DNA from: Streptomyces justiciae
GTDB lineage: Bacteria; Actinomycetota; Actinomycetes; Streptomycetales; Streptomycetaceae
Direction: 5' to 3'
Assembly (NCBI RefSeq): GCF_015163075.1
Contig: NZ_JADDXU010000002.1
Location: forward strand, 496,001-560,000
DNA: 64,000 bases
Part shown: positions 25,744 through 33,605 of the stretch, one piece after another
Layout: every line of letters starts with the position of its first letter
Numbering within the stretch: position 1 is the stretch's first letter
Notes under the pieces: model-generated
Told to the model about the DNA's origin: nothing
The model's database searches: none
The model's input: only the letters and a program-made list of their open reading frames with translations
Program-made: the position numbers and the translations under genes

Positions 25744-26460
25744 ATGATCGCTGTGCTGTTCGACTTCTCCGGGACCCTCTTCCGTATCGAGTCCGCCGAG
25801 TCCTGGTTGCGGGGCGGGCTCGCCGAGGCCGGGATCGTGCTGGCCGAGCGGGAGGTCGTCGAGACGGCGCGGGCGCTGGAGGTGGCGGGGGCGCTGCCGG
25901 GTGGCACGAGCCCCGTGCGGGTGCCCGAGGAGATGGCCGGGGCGTGGGCGACGCGCGACGAGAGCGCCGAGCTGCACCGGGCGGTGTACACGGGGCTGTC
26001 GCGACAGGTGGCGCTGCCGGACCCGGCGCTGCACGACCTGCTCTACGACCGCCACATGTCCCCGGCCGCCTGGCGGCCCTACCCCGACGCCGGCAAGGTG
26101 CTGCGGGCGCTGCGCGAGCGCGGGATCGCCATCGGGGTCGTCAGCAACATCGGCTGGGATCTGCGGCCGGTGTTCCGGGAGCACGGGCTCGACCCCTACA
26201 TCGACGCCTATGTGCTGTCGTACGAGCACGGCGTCCAGAAGCCCGACACCCGGCTGTTCGCCGCCGCCTGCGCCCACCTCGGCGCGGAGCCGCACCGGAC
26301 GCTCATGGTCGGCGACGACCGGCGGGCGGACGGCGGGGCCGCCGCGCTCGGGTGCGCGGTGCACTTCGTGGATCATCTGCCGGTGACCGAGCGGCCGGAC
26401 GGGCTGCTGCCGGTGCTGGATCTGGTGGACGAGGACGGAAACGCCTCGACGGCCGACTGA
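25744..26460 (+). CDS. HAD family hydrolase
   Basis: The 238-aa HAD-superfamily hydrolase has motif I LFDFSGTLF (nucleophile Asp; Ser replaces the usual second Asp, giving D-x-S-G-T), motif II VVSNIGWD, motif III lysine in YEHGVQKPDTRLF and motif IV LMVGDDRRADGG. The cap resembles phosphoglycolate/haloacid types. Replacement of the second aspartate argues against a classic phosphatase and leaves dehalogenase-like or altered chemistry open. It starts 10 bp after the zinc-ribbon gene. Confidence 0.88.
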   Translation: MIAVLFDFSGTLFRIESAESWLRGGLAEAGIVLAEREVVETARALEVAGALPGGTSPVRVPEEMAGAWATRDESAELHRAVYTGLSRQVALPDPALHDLLYDRHMSPAAWRPYPDAGKVLRALRERGIAIGVVSNIGWDLRPVFREHGLDPYIDAYVLSYEHGVQKPDTRLFAAACAHLGAEPHRTLMVGDDRRADGGAAALGCAVHFVDHLPVTERPDGLLPVLDLVDEDGNASTAD

Positions 26461-26506
26461 ACGGCGGGCCAGTAAGTAGCCTCAGGCCACCAGTGGGGTG
26501 AGAAGA

Positions 26507-26551
26507 ACCGTCCGTCTCGGACGATCCCCCGCGTCGCCCGAGACGGACGGT
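26507..26551 (+). terminator. Strong hairpin after HAD gene
   Basis: ACCGTCCGTCTCGG (26507-26520) pairs perfectly over 14 bp with 26538-26551, with a 17-nt loop. It separates the PAP2-HAD transcript from the TetR gene. Confidence 0.7.
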
Positions 26552-26594
26552 AGCCCTGACCAGCCGTTTCATCGGCCGATCCGGACGCGTTGAG

Positions 26595-26618
26595 TATAGT
26601 TGGCTGGCAGCCAGTCAA
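26595..26618 (+). promoter_or_regulatory. -10 box and operator of the TetR gene
   Basis: TATAGT (26595-26600) is a good -10. It is followed by the near-perfect palindrome TTGGCTGGC/GCCAGTCAA (26600-26618). A TetR site at the transcription start is the usual autorepression layout. Confidence 0.6.
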
Positions 26619-26633
26619 CGCAGGAGTTACAGC

Positions 26634-27323
26634 ATGTCCCCGCGCAGCGCCTCGGTCAATGAAGAATTGCGGCGGCGATCCCGTGAGCGGCTGCTCCAGG
26701 CGGCGGTCGAGGTGGTCAGCGAGCACGGGTACGAGGCGACGACGCTCGGCGACATCGCGGACCGGGCCGGCTCCGCGCGCGGACTGGTGTCGTACTACTT
26801 CCCCGGCAAGCGCCAGCTGGTGCAGTCCGCCGTGCACCGGCTGATGCACCGCACGCTGGAGGAGGCACTGGAGCGGGAGCCGCACACCGAGGACGGCCGG
26901 GAGCGGATGGCGCGGGCCATCGACGCGATCCTGGGCCTGGCCCGGGACCGGCCGGTGCTGATGCGCCAGCACATGGCGGGACTGCTGCAGGCCGAGGGGT
27001 TCATGCCGTGCCCGGAACAGCGACGCCTGGCCGAGCTGCTGCGGGACACCGTCGCACGGCACGGCTCGCCGGATCCCGACGCCGACTACCCCATGCTGCG
27101 GGCCCTGTTGATGGGCTCGGTCTACGCCGCCCTCGTGCCGGGCGTGCCGATGCCGCTGCCGGTGCTCCGTGCCGAACTGTTCAAACGCTACCGGCTGGAC
27201 TGGGAGTTGGGAGTCCCGCCGGACACCGAGGCGGCGTCCGGCGGGACGGGCGACACGGATCTGTCGCGGTTCTTCGCGACCGGGGCCGCACCGGAGTGCG
27301 GCCCTGAGGGTCAGTCGAAGTAG
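26634..27323 (+). CDS. TetR family transcriptional regulator
   Basis: The 229-aa regulator has the TetR N-terminal HTH: RLLQAAVEVVSEHGYEATTLGDIADRAGSARGLVSYYFPGKRQLV (residues 14-60). A longer ligand-binding C-terminal half (RPVLMRQHMAGLLQAEGFMP, MLRALLMGSVYAALVPG) follows. ATG follows a CAGGAG site and a palindromic operator. No target enzyme or transporter is adjacent on either side, so it may control only itself or distant genes. Confidence 0.92.
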   Translation: MSPRSASVNEELRRRSRERLLQAAVEVVSEHGYEATTLGDIADRAGSARGLVSYYFPGKRQLVQSAVHRLMHRTLEEALEREPHTEDGRERMARAIDAILGLARDRPVLMRQHMAGLLQAEGFMPCPEQRRLAELLRDTVARHGSPDPDADYPMLRALLMGSVYAALVPGVPMPLPVLRAELFKRYRLDWELGVPPDTEAASGGTGDTDLSRFFATGAAPECGPEGQSK

Positions 27324-28813
27324 TCGGGCTGCGTCTGGGTGTTGAGCTCCTTCAACCGGACCCACTTGGCGGGGTCGGTGCGCCGGTCGCTCAGCTTCAG
27401 GACGTCGAAGCCCTTGGCGATGTCGTTCGAGTAGATGTAACCGTTGTAGTAGTACGCCGACCAGGAACCGCCGACGGTGAGCGTGTCGGTGGTCAGCGGG
27501 CCGCGCTCGAAGTAGCCGATCTCCTTGGGCTTCGAGGAGTCGGTGAACTCCCAGACGGAGACGCCGCCCTGGTACCAGGCCTGGACCATGATGTCCTTGC
27601 CCTTGACCGGGATCAGCGAGCCGTTGTGGGCGACGCAGTTCTCGGTGTCGGCCTGGTGGCGCGGGATCTTGAAGTAGCTGCGGAAGACGAGCTTGCGCTT
27701 GTCGCCCTTGCCGACGATGTCGTAGATGCCGTCGGCACCGCGGTTCGCGCCGACCGTCGCGTTGCAGGTGGCGCCGACGCCGCCGCCCAACTCGTCGGTG
27801 AACACGACCTTGTTCGCCTTCTGGTTGAAGGTCGCCGAGTGCCAGAACGCGAAGTTCACGTTGTCCTGCACCTGGTCGATGACCTTCGGGTGCTCCGGGT
27901 CGGCGATGGAGAACAGGATGCCGTCCCCCATGCAGGCGCCCGCGGCGAGGTCCTTCGAGGGCAGCACGGTGATGTCGTGGCAGCCGGTGGTCTTGGAGAC
28001 ACCCGGGTTGGTGGGCGCGCCCGGGTTGCCGCCGCCGTCCGGGCCCTCACCCGGGAACAGCACCGGGAAGCCCACGACCGCCGCCTTCTCGGGGGCGTTG
28101 CGCGGCACCTTGATGACCGAGATGCCGTCGTGCGGGGGCTGGCAGTCGGGGTAGGAGGCGTTCGGTGAGTACGAGGAGACGTAGATGTAGACGTTCTTGC
28201 GCTCGGGCACCAGCGTGTGGGTGTGCGAGCCGCAGGCGGTCTCGACGGCGGCGACGTACTTGGGGTTGGTCTTGTCGCTGATGTCGAAGACCTTCATGCC
28301 CTCCCAGGAGGACTTCTCGGTCGCCGGCTGCGTGGTGCTGTTGCAACTGCTGTCGCTGCGCGAGGAGTCGGTCGACAGGAACAGCAGGTTGCCGGAGACG
28401 GAGATGTCGTTCTGGGAGCCGGGGCACAGCACCTGGGCGACCGTCTTCGGCGCCTTCGGGTTGCTGATGTCGAAGATGCGGAAGCCGTCGTAGTTGCCGG
28501 CGAAGGCGTACCTGCCCTGGAAGGCGAGGTCCGAATTGGTGCCGGGCAGCGCGTCCTTGGGGATGTTGGTCAGGTGCTCGATGTTGTCGGAGTGGACGAC
28601 CTCGTCCTTGCCGGGTATCTCGCCGTCGGCTATCGCGGCCTTCACCTGGGCCTCGGTGCTCTGCGACACCTCCTTGCCGGAAGCGGCCGTGCCGTCCCCG
28701 GGGTCGGGGGTCGCGGCGGCCGGGACGGCTGTCAGCAGGGCCGCGAGGAGTCCGGTCGCGGCGGCGACAACTCCCAGGCGTCTGTGGCGGGTTCGGGGAT
28801 CTTTCAGGATCAC
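27311..28813 (-). CDS. Secreted LVIVD-repeat beta-propeller protein
   Basis: The 500-aa protein has a signal peptide (RRLGVVAAATGLLAALLTAVPAAA) and LVIVD-type propeller blades such as FAGNYDGFRIFDISNPKAPK, MKVFDISDKTNPKYVAAVE and VSVWEFTDSSKPKEIGYFE. Cysteines (VLCPGSQND, CNSTTQ, VETACGSH, TGCHDITV, GACMGDG, ENCVAHN) suggest disulfides. GTG 28813 follows GGAGGAAG. It is divergent from a DUF305 lipoprotein. Its C-terminal end overlaps the TetR gene by 13 bp. LVIVD proteins have no agreed function; extracellular ligand or metal binding is possible. Confidence 0.88.
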   Translation of the reverse strand: MILKDPRTRHRRLGVVAAATGLLAALLTAVPAAATPDPGDGTAASGKEVSQSTEAQVKAAIADGEIPGKDEVVHSDNIEHLTNIPKDALPGTNSDLAFQGRYAFAGNYDGFRIFDISNPKAPKTVAQVLCPGSQNDISVSGNLLFLSTDSSRSDSSCNSTTQPATEKSSWEGMKVFDISDKTNPKYVAAVETACGSHTHTLVPERKNVYIYVSSYSPNASYPDCQPPHDGISVIKVPRNAPEKAAVVGFPVLFPGEGPDGGGNPGAPTNPGVSKTTGCHDITVLPSKDLAAGACMGDGILFSIADPEHPKVIDQVQDNVNFAFWHSATFNQKANKVVFTDELGGGVGATCNATVGANRGADGIYDIVGKGDKRKLVFRSYFKIPRHQADTENCVAHNGSLIPVKGKDIMVQAWYQGGVSVWEFTDSSKPKEIGYFERGPLTTDTLTVGGSWSAYYYNGYIYSNDIAKGFDVLKLSDRRTDPAKWVRLKELNTQTQPDYFD

Positions 28814-28862
28814 TGCTTCCTCCCTGGTTCCGTTCGCCTCGGAACGGTTCACACACCACCGA

Positions 28863-28890
28863 AGTATGGTCTTGACCATGCACACACCAA
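28863..28890 (-). promoter_or_regulatory. Promoter and palindrome for the LVIVD gene
   Basis: Minus-strand -35-like TTGGTG (28890-28885) and -10-like CATACT (28868-28863), 16-bp spacer. The palindrome ATGGTC-TT-GACCAT (28866-28879) overlaps the -10 and spacer. It may serve both this gene and the divergent DUF305 gene. Confidence 0.45.
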
Positions 28891-29004
28891 CAGGGGGCAA
28901 CAGAATCGCAATGAAGTTTTCTGCTCGATAAACCGCGGAAGCGTGCTAGGACAGTCACGGCACTCACGAGGTGCCACCCAACCCGCCTGCCACAGGAGGT
29001 CGTT

Positions 29005-29643
29005 GTGCTCATCCGCCGCGCGTCCCTCGCCACGGTGACCGTTCTGGTGATGCTCGGCCTCGGGGCCTGCGACTCCGACTCCGATGGCAAGTCGGCGGCG
29101 GCGACCGGACCTTCGGTGCTCGCACCCGGCGAGCCCGGCGAGGCGAACCGCACCCTGTCCGCCGAGGAGGCCGCGGATCAGCGGGCCGAGGACGACTCCC
29201 CCAACTCGGCGGACGTCTCGTACGCCCGGATGATGATCGTGCACCACACCCAGGCCCTGGAAATGACCGAACTCGTCCCGGACCGCGCCGAGTCCACCAA
29301 GGTCAAGAAGCTCGCCGAGCGCATCGCGGCGGCGCAGGAGCCGGAGATCGAGGCCATGGAGAGCTGGCTGACGTCGTACGACAAGGACACGAAGCCGGGC
29401 ACCCACGACCACGCCTCGATGCCGGGCATGGCCACCGAGGCACAGTTGAAGAAGCTGAAGGCGGCCAGAGGGAAGGCCTTCGACCAGCTGTTCCTGACCC
29501 TGATGATCACGCATCACGAGGGGGCGCTCACCATGGCCACGGACGTGAAGGGGCAGGGCAACAACATCCGCATCGAGGAGATGGCCGACGACGTGGTCGC
29601 CCAGCAGACGAGCGAGATCTCCAGGATGCGGGACATGCTGTAA
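29005..29643 (+). CDS. DUF305 lipoprotein
   Basis: The 212-aa protein has a type II signal peptide with lipobox LGAC (lipidated C22). A DUF305 four-helix domain follows, with duplicated His-Met motifs: YARMMIVHHTQALEMTELV and LFLTLMITHHEGALTMATDV. DUF305 proteins resemble ferritin-like bundles and are often linked to copper tolerance, and the HH/M residues could hold metal. GTG start after CAGGAGG. Divergent from the LVIVD propeller, with which it probably forms a surface-exposed functional pair. Confidence 0.9.
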   Translation: MLIRRASLATVTVLVMLGLGACDSDSDGKSAAATGPSVLAPGEPGEANRTLSAEEAADQRAEDDSPNSADVSYARMMIVHHTQALEMTELVPDRAESTKVKKLAERIAAAQEPEIEAMESWLTSYDKDTKPGTHDHASMPGMATEAQLKKLKAARGKAFDQLFLTLMITHHEGALTMATDVKGQGNNIRIEEMADDVVAQQTSEISRMRDML

Positions 29644-29652
29644 CACGCGTGT

Positions 29653-30114
29653 TCAGCGGCGCGCGTGACGTGGTGTCAGGTAGCCGGCGTCACGGGCCTG
29701 AGCGATCATCCTGAGCGACTTGCGGCGGCTGTGCCCGGTCGCGCACATCACCGCGAGCACCGGGTCGACGCCCTCCTCCTGGGCCGCCCGGTACTCCTGC
29801 GCGACGAGCCACCGCCCCTCGACGCCCCGCGGCCACGCGGGCCGGGCCCGCCGCGAGACGCCCGGCTCACCCTCCTCCGGAACCGGTCCGAGGCCGCACG
29901 CCTCGAAGAGCGGACCCTCGATCCAGTCGGCGAGGACCGCGAGGTCGTCCAGGGAGAGCGCCGGCTGGGCCCGCACATCCTCCAGGGAGGCGCAGCCGTC
30001 GGCCACCACGGCCAGCAGGTCGACCCGGGCGCCGTCGGTGAACGCCAGCCGGACGTGGAACCACGAGGTGGCGACCTCGTCCTCCTGCACTTCCCACGCG
30101 GGCCACACGGACAC
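29653..30114 (-). CDS. DUF6214-like protein of unknown function
   Basis: A soluble protein of about 153 aa with SVWPAWEVQEDE, FHVRLAFTDGARVDLLAVVADG, a central LSLDDLAVLADWIEGPLFEACG and a C-terminal SRRKSLRMIAQARDAGYLTPRH that looks like a small helical DNA- or protein-binding tail. It appears to match DUF6214. An in-frame GTG at 30168 would add 18 residues. That stretch uses A/T-ending codons almost throughout, unlike the gene, so I treat it as promoter DNA and start at GTG 30114 (30108 is also possible). Confidence 0.72.
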   Translation of the reverse strand: MSVWPAWEVQEDEVATSWFHVRLAFTDGARVDLLAVVADGCASLEDVRAQPALSLDDLAVLADWIEGPLFEACGLGPVPEEGEPGVSRRARPAWPRGVEGRWLVAQEYRAAQEEGVDPVLAVMCATGHSRRKSLRMIAQARDAGYLTPRHARR

Positions 30115-30314
30115 GGCACCGTCCGTCGGACAACGATCAGAAAGATTAAGAAACGATGCTTCTAGCACACACGGAACGTAACCGCATGATCACTTTCCAT
30201 ACCAACGGACACGCGTCCCCGGCCGCGTACAGCACCCTGTCAGCGCAGCAGCCGCGGTGCGATGCTGGAGACATCAGCGATCTGCTCTGATCCCCACGGG
30301 TAAGGAGTACCGCC

Positions 30315-31658
30315 GTGCTTCGTGTCGCCGTCGTCGGCTCCGGGCCGAGCGGGTGCTACACCGCCCAGAGCCTCGTCCAGCTGGACCCCGCGGTGTACGT
30401 GGACGTCCTGGACCGGCTGCCGTGCCCGTACGGACTCGTCCGCTACGGTGTGGCCCCCGACCACGAGAAGATCAAGTCCCTCCAGAACAACCTGCGCACG
30501 GTCCTGGAGCACGAGCGGGTCCGCTTCCTCGGCGGCGTCAGGATCGGCGCCGGCGGAGTACCGACCGCCCGGCTGCGGGAGCTGTACCACGCCGTCGTGT
30601 ACTGCGTGGGCGCGGCGACCGACCGGCACCTCGGCATCCCCGGCGAGGACCTCCCGGGCAGCTTCTCGGCCACCCAGTTCGTGTCCTGGTACAGCGCCCA
30701 TCCGGACGCCGTCGACGACGGTTTCGTCCGCGCGGCCCGCTCGGCGGTCGTGATCGGCGTCGGGAACGTCGCCGTCGACGTGACCCGGATGCTGGCCCGC
30801 GGCCCCGCCGAACTGAGCCCCACGGACATGCCTCAGTCGGCCCTCACCGCACTGACCGCGAGCCGGGTGACGGACGTCCACATGGTCGGCCGCCGCGGCC
30901 CCTCCCAGGCCCGCTTCACCACCAAGGAGCTGCGCGAGCTGGGCGACCTCCCGCACACCCAAGTGGCGGTGGACCGCGCGGAGTTGGCCCTCGACCCCGC
31001 CTACCTGGACCCCTCACCGCTCCCCGCCGCCCAACGCCGCAACGTGGAGGTGCTGCGCGGCTGGGCCGACTCCCCACCGACGGAGACTCCGCGCCGCATC
31101 CACCTCCGCTTCTTCCTGCGCCCCGTCGAACTCCTCGCCGAGGCGGGCCGGGTGAGCGCGGTGCGCTTCGAGCGGACGGTGCCGGATGGGCACGGCGGCG
31201 TGACCGGCACGGGCCAATACGAGGAGATCGAGGCCCAGTTGGTACTGCGCTCGGTGGGCTACCGCGGAGTCCCCCTGGAGGGCCTGCCGTTCGACGAACA
31301 GAACGGCACGGTCCCCCATCTCGCCGGCCGCGTGCTGCGCGAAGGCGTGGTGTCGCCGGGCGAATACGTGGCCGGCTGGATCAAGCGGGGCCCGACAGGA
31401 GTCATCGGCACAAACCGCCCGTGCGCGAAGGAGACGGTGACGTCGCTGCTGGAGGACGCCGACATGCTCGTACGCGCGCAGCTCCCGGATGATCCACTCG
31501 CGGCGCTGCGGGCGGAAGGTGTCGAACCGGTCGAGTGGGCAGGCTGGTGCGCCATCGAACAGGCAGAGGCAGAACTCGGGGCTTCGCTCGGACGCGGAGT
31601 AGTGAAACTCCCTGACTGGGGAGCACTGCTGAACGCCGCGCACGGCAATGCCGGTTAG
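30315..31658 (+). CDS. Ferredoxin-NADP+ reductase, adrenodoxin reductase type
   Basis: The 447-aa flavoprotein matches FprA/adrenodoxin reductase. The FAD-binding Rossmann site VAVVGSGPSGCYTAQSL is at the N-terminus, followed by DVLDRLPCPYGLVRYGVAPDHEKIK. The NADP site is VVIGVGNVAVDVTRML and the C-terminal flavin contact is WIKRGPTGVIGTNRPCAKETV. It transfers electrons between NADPH and ferredoxin, commonly for cytochromes P450. No ferredoxin or P450 is nearby. GTG start after AAGGAG. Confidence 0.93.
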   Translation: MLRVAVVGSGPSGCYTAQSLVQLDPAVYVDVLDRLPCPYGLVRYGVAPDHEKIKSLQNNLRTVLEHERVRFLGGVRIGAGGVPTARLRELYHAVVYCVGAATDRHLGIPGEDLPGSFSATQFVSWYSAHPDAVDDGFVRAARSAVVIGVGNVAVDVTRMLARGPAELSPTDMPQSALTALTASRVTDVHMVGRRGPSQARFTTKELRELGDLPHTQVAVDRAELALDPAYLDPSPLPAAQRRNVEVLRGWADSPPTETPRRIHLRFFLRPVELLAEAGRVSAVRFERTVPDGHGGVTGTGQYEEIEAQLVLRSVGYRGVPLEGLPFDEQNGTVPHLAGRVLREGVVSPGEYVAGWIKRGPTGVIGTNRPCAKETVTSLLEDADMLVRAQLPDDPLAALRAEGVEPVEWAGWCAIEQAEAELGASLGRGVVKLPDWGALLNAAHGNAG

Positions 31659-31733
31659 GGGCGCGGGGCTGTATCAATATGCGGCTCCGCCGCGTGGGCG
31701 CGACCAGCCACACACAACCCGCACCGAGCAACG
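31658..31733. repeat. Copy of a dispersed Streptomyces intergenic repeat
   Basis: The block beginning GGGGCGCGGGGCTG, with a small GCGGC-TCC-GCCGC hairpin and ending near CGCGACCAGCCACAC, closely resembles a short intergenic element I recall from many Streptomyces genomes. It sits directly after the reductase stop codon. No coding capacity. Confidence 0.5.
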
Positions 31734-31788
31734 CACCCGCAACACCCCCGAAATCAACAATCTGTTCAAGGAGCCTACGGTCCCACCC

Positions 31789-33159
31789 ATGACCACGCAC
31801 CCTGTCGACGAAGTCCCACCCGCCCGCCACCTCCTCGCCTTCGGCCTCCAACACGTACTCGCCATGTACGCCGGTGCCGTCGCCGTCCCCCTGATCGTCG
31901 GCAGCGCGATGAAACTGTCGCCCGCGGATCTGGCCTATCTGATCACCGCCGACCTCCTGGTGTGCGGCATCGCGACCCTCATCCAGTGCATCGGCTTCTG
32001 GCGCTTCGGCGTACGCCTGCCGATCATGCAGGGCTGCACGTTCGCCGCCGTTTCCCCCATGGTGCTGATCGGCACGACCGGCGGCGGCCTCCCCGCGATC
32101 TACGGTTCCGTCATCGTCGCGGGCCTCGCGATCATGCTGCTCGCGCCGGTCTTCGGCAGACTCCTCCGTTTCTTCCCGCCGCTCGTCACCGGCACCGTGA
32201 TCCTGATCATCGGCCTGTCACTGCTGCCGGTCGCGGGCAACTGGGCGGCGGGCGGGGTAGGTTCGGCGGACTTCGGGGAGCCGAAGAACCTGGGCCTGGC
32301 GCTCTTCGTACTCCTCGTGGTGCTGGGCGTGCAGCGCTTCGCGCCCGCCTTCCTCAGCCGGATCGCGGTGCTGATCGGCATCGTGGTCGGGTTGGCCGTC
32401 GCCGTGCCGTTCGGGTTCACGGACTTCGACGGGGTCGGCGACGCCGACTGGCTCGGGATCAGCACGTCGTTCCACTTCGGGGCACCCACCTTCGAGGCCT
32501 CGGCGATCGCGTCGATGCTGGTGGTGGCGCTGGTGACGATGACCGAGACGACCGGTGACCTGATCGCGGTCGGCGAGATGACCGACCGCAAGGTCGAGCC
32601 CCGCACGCTGGCGGACGGTCTGCGCGCCGACGGCCTGTCGACCGTCCTCGGCGGTGTCTTCAACACCTTCCCGTACACGGCGTACGCCCAGAACGTCGGC
32701 CTCGTCGGCATGACCCGCGTCCGCAGCCGCTGGGTCGTGGCCGCCGCGGGCGGCATCCTCGTGCTGCTCGGTCTGCTGCCCAAGCTGGGCGCGGTGGTCG
32801 CGGCGATACCGGCGCCCGTGCTCGGCGGCGCGGGGCTGGTGATGTTCGGGACGGTGGCCGCCAGCGGCCTCAGGACCCTCTCGACCGTCGACTTCAAGGG
32901 CAACAACAACCTGACGGTGGTGGCCGTCTCGGTGGCGATGGGCATGCTGCCGGTCGGTGTGCCGACGGTCTACGAGAAGTTCCCGGACTGGTTCCAGACG
33001 GTGATGAACAGCGGTATCAGCGCGGGCTGCCTGACGGCGATCGTGCTGAACCTGCTGTTCAACCACCTTCCCTCGAAGTCGGATTCAGCCGAGCCGGACG
33101 GCCTGGCGGTCGGCGGCGCCGAGAAGGGCGTCCAGGAGCCCCGGGAAGAGGTCGTCTAG
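31789..33159 (+). CDS. NCS2 family nucleobase permease (uracil/xanthine type)
   Basis: The 456-aa transporter has 12-14 helices and NCS2 hallmarks: HLLAFGLQHVLAMYAGAVAVPLIVG at the N-terminus, IQCIGFWRFGVRLPIMQGCTFAAVSPM, the VALVTMTETTGDLIAVGEM substrate helix and GGVFNTFPYTAYAQNVGLVGMT. The QGCTF and ETTGD sequences suggest xanthine/urate-type rather than plain uracil specificity, which is tentative. An AAGGAG lies 15 nt before the ATG, a long spacing. The last 75 bp overlap the convergent ArsR gene. Confidence 0.93.
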   Translation: MTTHPVDEVPPARHLLAFGLQHVLAMYAGAVAVPLIVGSAMKLSPADLAYLITADLLVCGIATLIQCIGFWRFGVRLPIMQGCTFAAVSPMVLIGTTGGGLPAIYGSVIVAGLAIMLLAPVFGRLLRFFPPLVTGTVILIIGLSLLPVAGNWAAGGVGSADFGEPKNLGLALFVLLVVLGVQRFAPAFLSRIAVLIGIVVGLAVAVPFGFTDFDGVGDADWLGISTSFHFGAPTFEASAIASMLVVALVTMTETTGDLIAVGEMTDRKVEPRTLADGLRADGLSTVLGGVFNTFPYTAYAQNVGLVGMTRVRSRWVVAAAGGILVLLGLLPKLGAVVAAIPAPVLGGAGLVMFGTVAASGLRTLSTVDFKGNNNLTVVAVSVAMGMLPVGVPTVYEKFPDWFQTVMNSGISAGCLTAIVLNLLFNHLPSKSDSAEPDGLAVGGAEKGVQEPREEVV

Positions 33160-33432
33160 GTCGTCCTTGCGCAGGCCGTTCATCTTGGCCGTGCCCCGGT
33201 AGATCTGCCGGATCACCCCCGCCTCGCGCAGCACCCGGAAGTGGTGCGTGGTGGTGGACTTGGTGACGGGCAGCTCGAACTGCGAACACGTGAGCTCGTC
33301 ACCGACGGTGGCGAGCTCTCGCACGATCGCGAGGCGCATCGGGTCGGAGAGCGCGTGCAGAACCGGCTCCAGCCGGATCTCGTCCCGGGCCGGGTGCGGC
33401 AGGTCACGGCTGCTGACAGCGGGCGAGGTCAC
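33085..33432 (-). CDS. ArsR-type winged-helix transcriptional regulator
   Basis: The 115-aa regulator has the ArsR fold: EPVLHALSDPMRLAIVRELATVGDELTCSQFELPVTKSTTTHHFRVLREAGVIRQIYRGTAKMNGLRKDDLDDLFPGLL. There is one cysteine (C50) and no typical metal-binding CxC in the recognition helix. It is divergent from an Old Yellow Enzyme gene. Two matching palindromes lie between them, so it likely represses both. Its 3' end overlaps the permease gene. Confidence 0.92.
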   Translation of the reverse strand: MTSPAVSSRDLPHPARDEIRLEPVLHALSDPMRLAIVRELATVGDELTCSQFELPVTKSTTTHHFRVLREAGVIRQIYRGTAKMNGLRKDDLDDLFPGLLDALLGAADRQAVRLG

Positions 33433-33462
33433 GGCGGCTCCACCTCTTCGAGAAGGCTTCGG

Positions 33463-33482
33463 GAAGGCTTTCGGAAGCCTTC
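33463..33482. repeat. Hairpin in the ArsR leader
   Basis: Perfect 8-bp stem GAAGGCTT-TCGG-AAGCCTTC within a run of degenerate GGCTTCGG units (33455-33510) upstream of the ArsR ATG. It probably forms in the 5' leader of that mRNA. Confidence 0.45.
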
Positions 33483-33516
33483 GGGATGGCTTCCGATGCC
33501 TTCGGGACGCCCATTG

Positions 33517-33566
33517 TACGAAACCCTTCGTAGTTTGACATCCACCGTAATACGATGGCTATCGTA
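33517..33566. promoter_or_regulatory. Two ArsR-type operators between arsR and OYE gene
   Basis: TACGAA-ACCC-TTCGTA (33517-33532) and TACGAT-GGCT-ATCGTA (33551-33566) are two perfect 16-bp palindromes with centres 34 bp apart. They share the consensus TACGAW-N4-WTCGTA. They sit midway in the divergent region, suited to control both genes. Confidence 0.75.
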
Positions 33567-33605
33567 CGAGTCGAGCACTGGTCCCGTGACGAATTGGAGC
33601 CCGCC

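Noticed and set aside
30115..30168. N-terminal extension of the DUF6214-like protein
   Set aside because: Codons end almost only in A or T, opposite to the rest of the gene, and no ribosome site precedes GTG 30168. It looks like promoter DNA.
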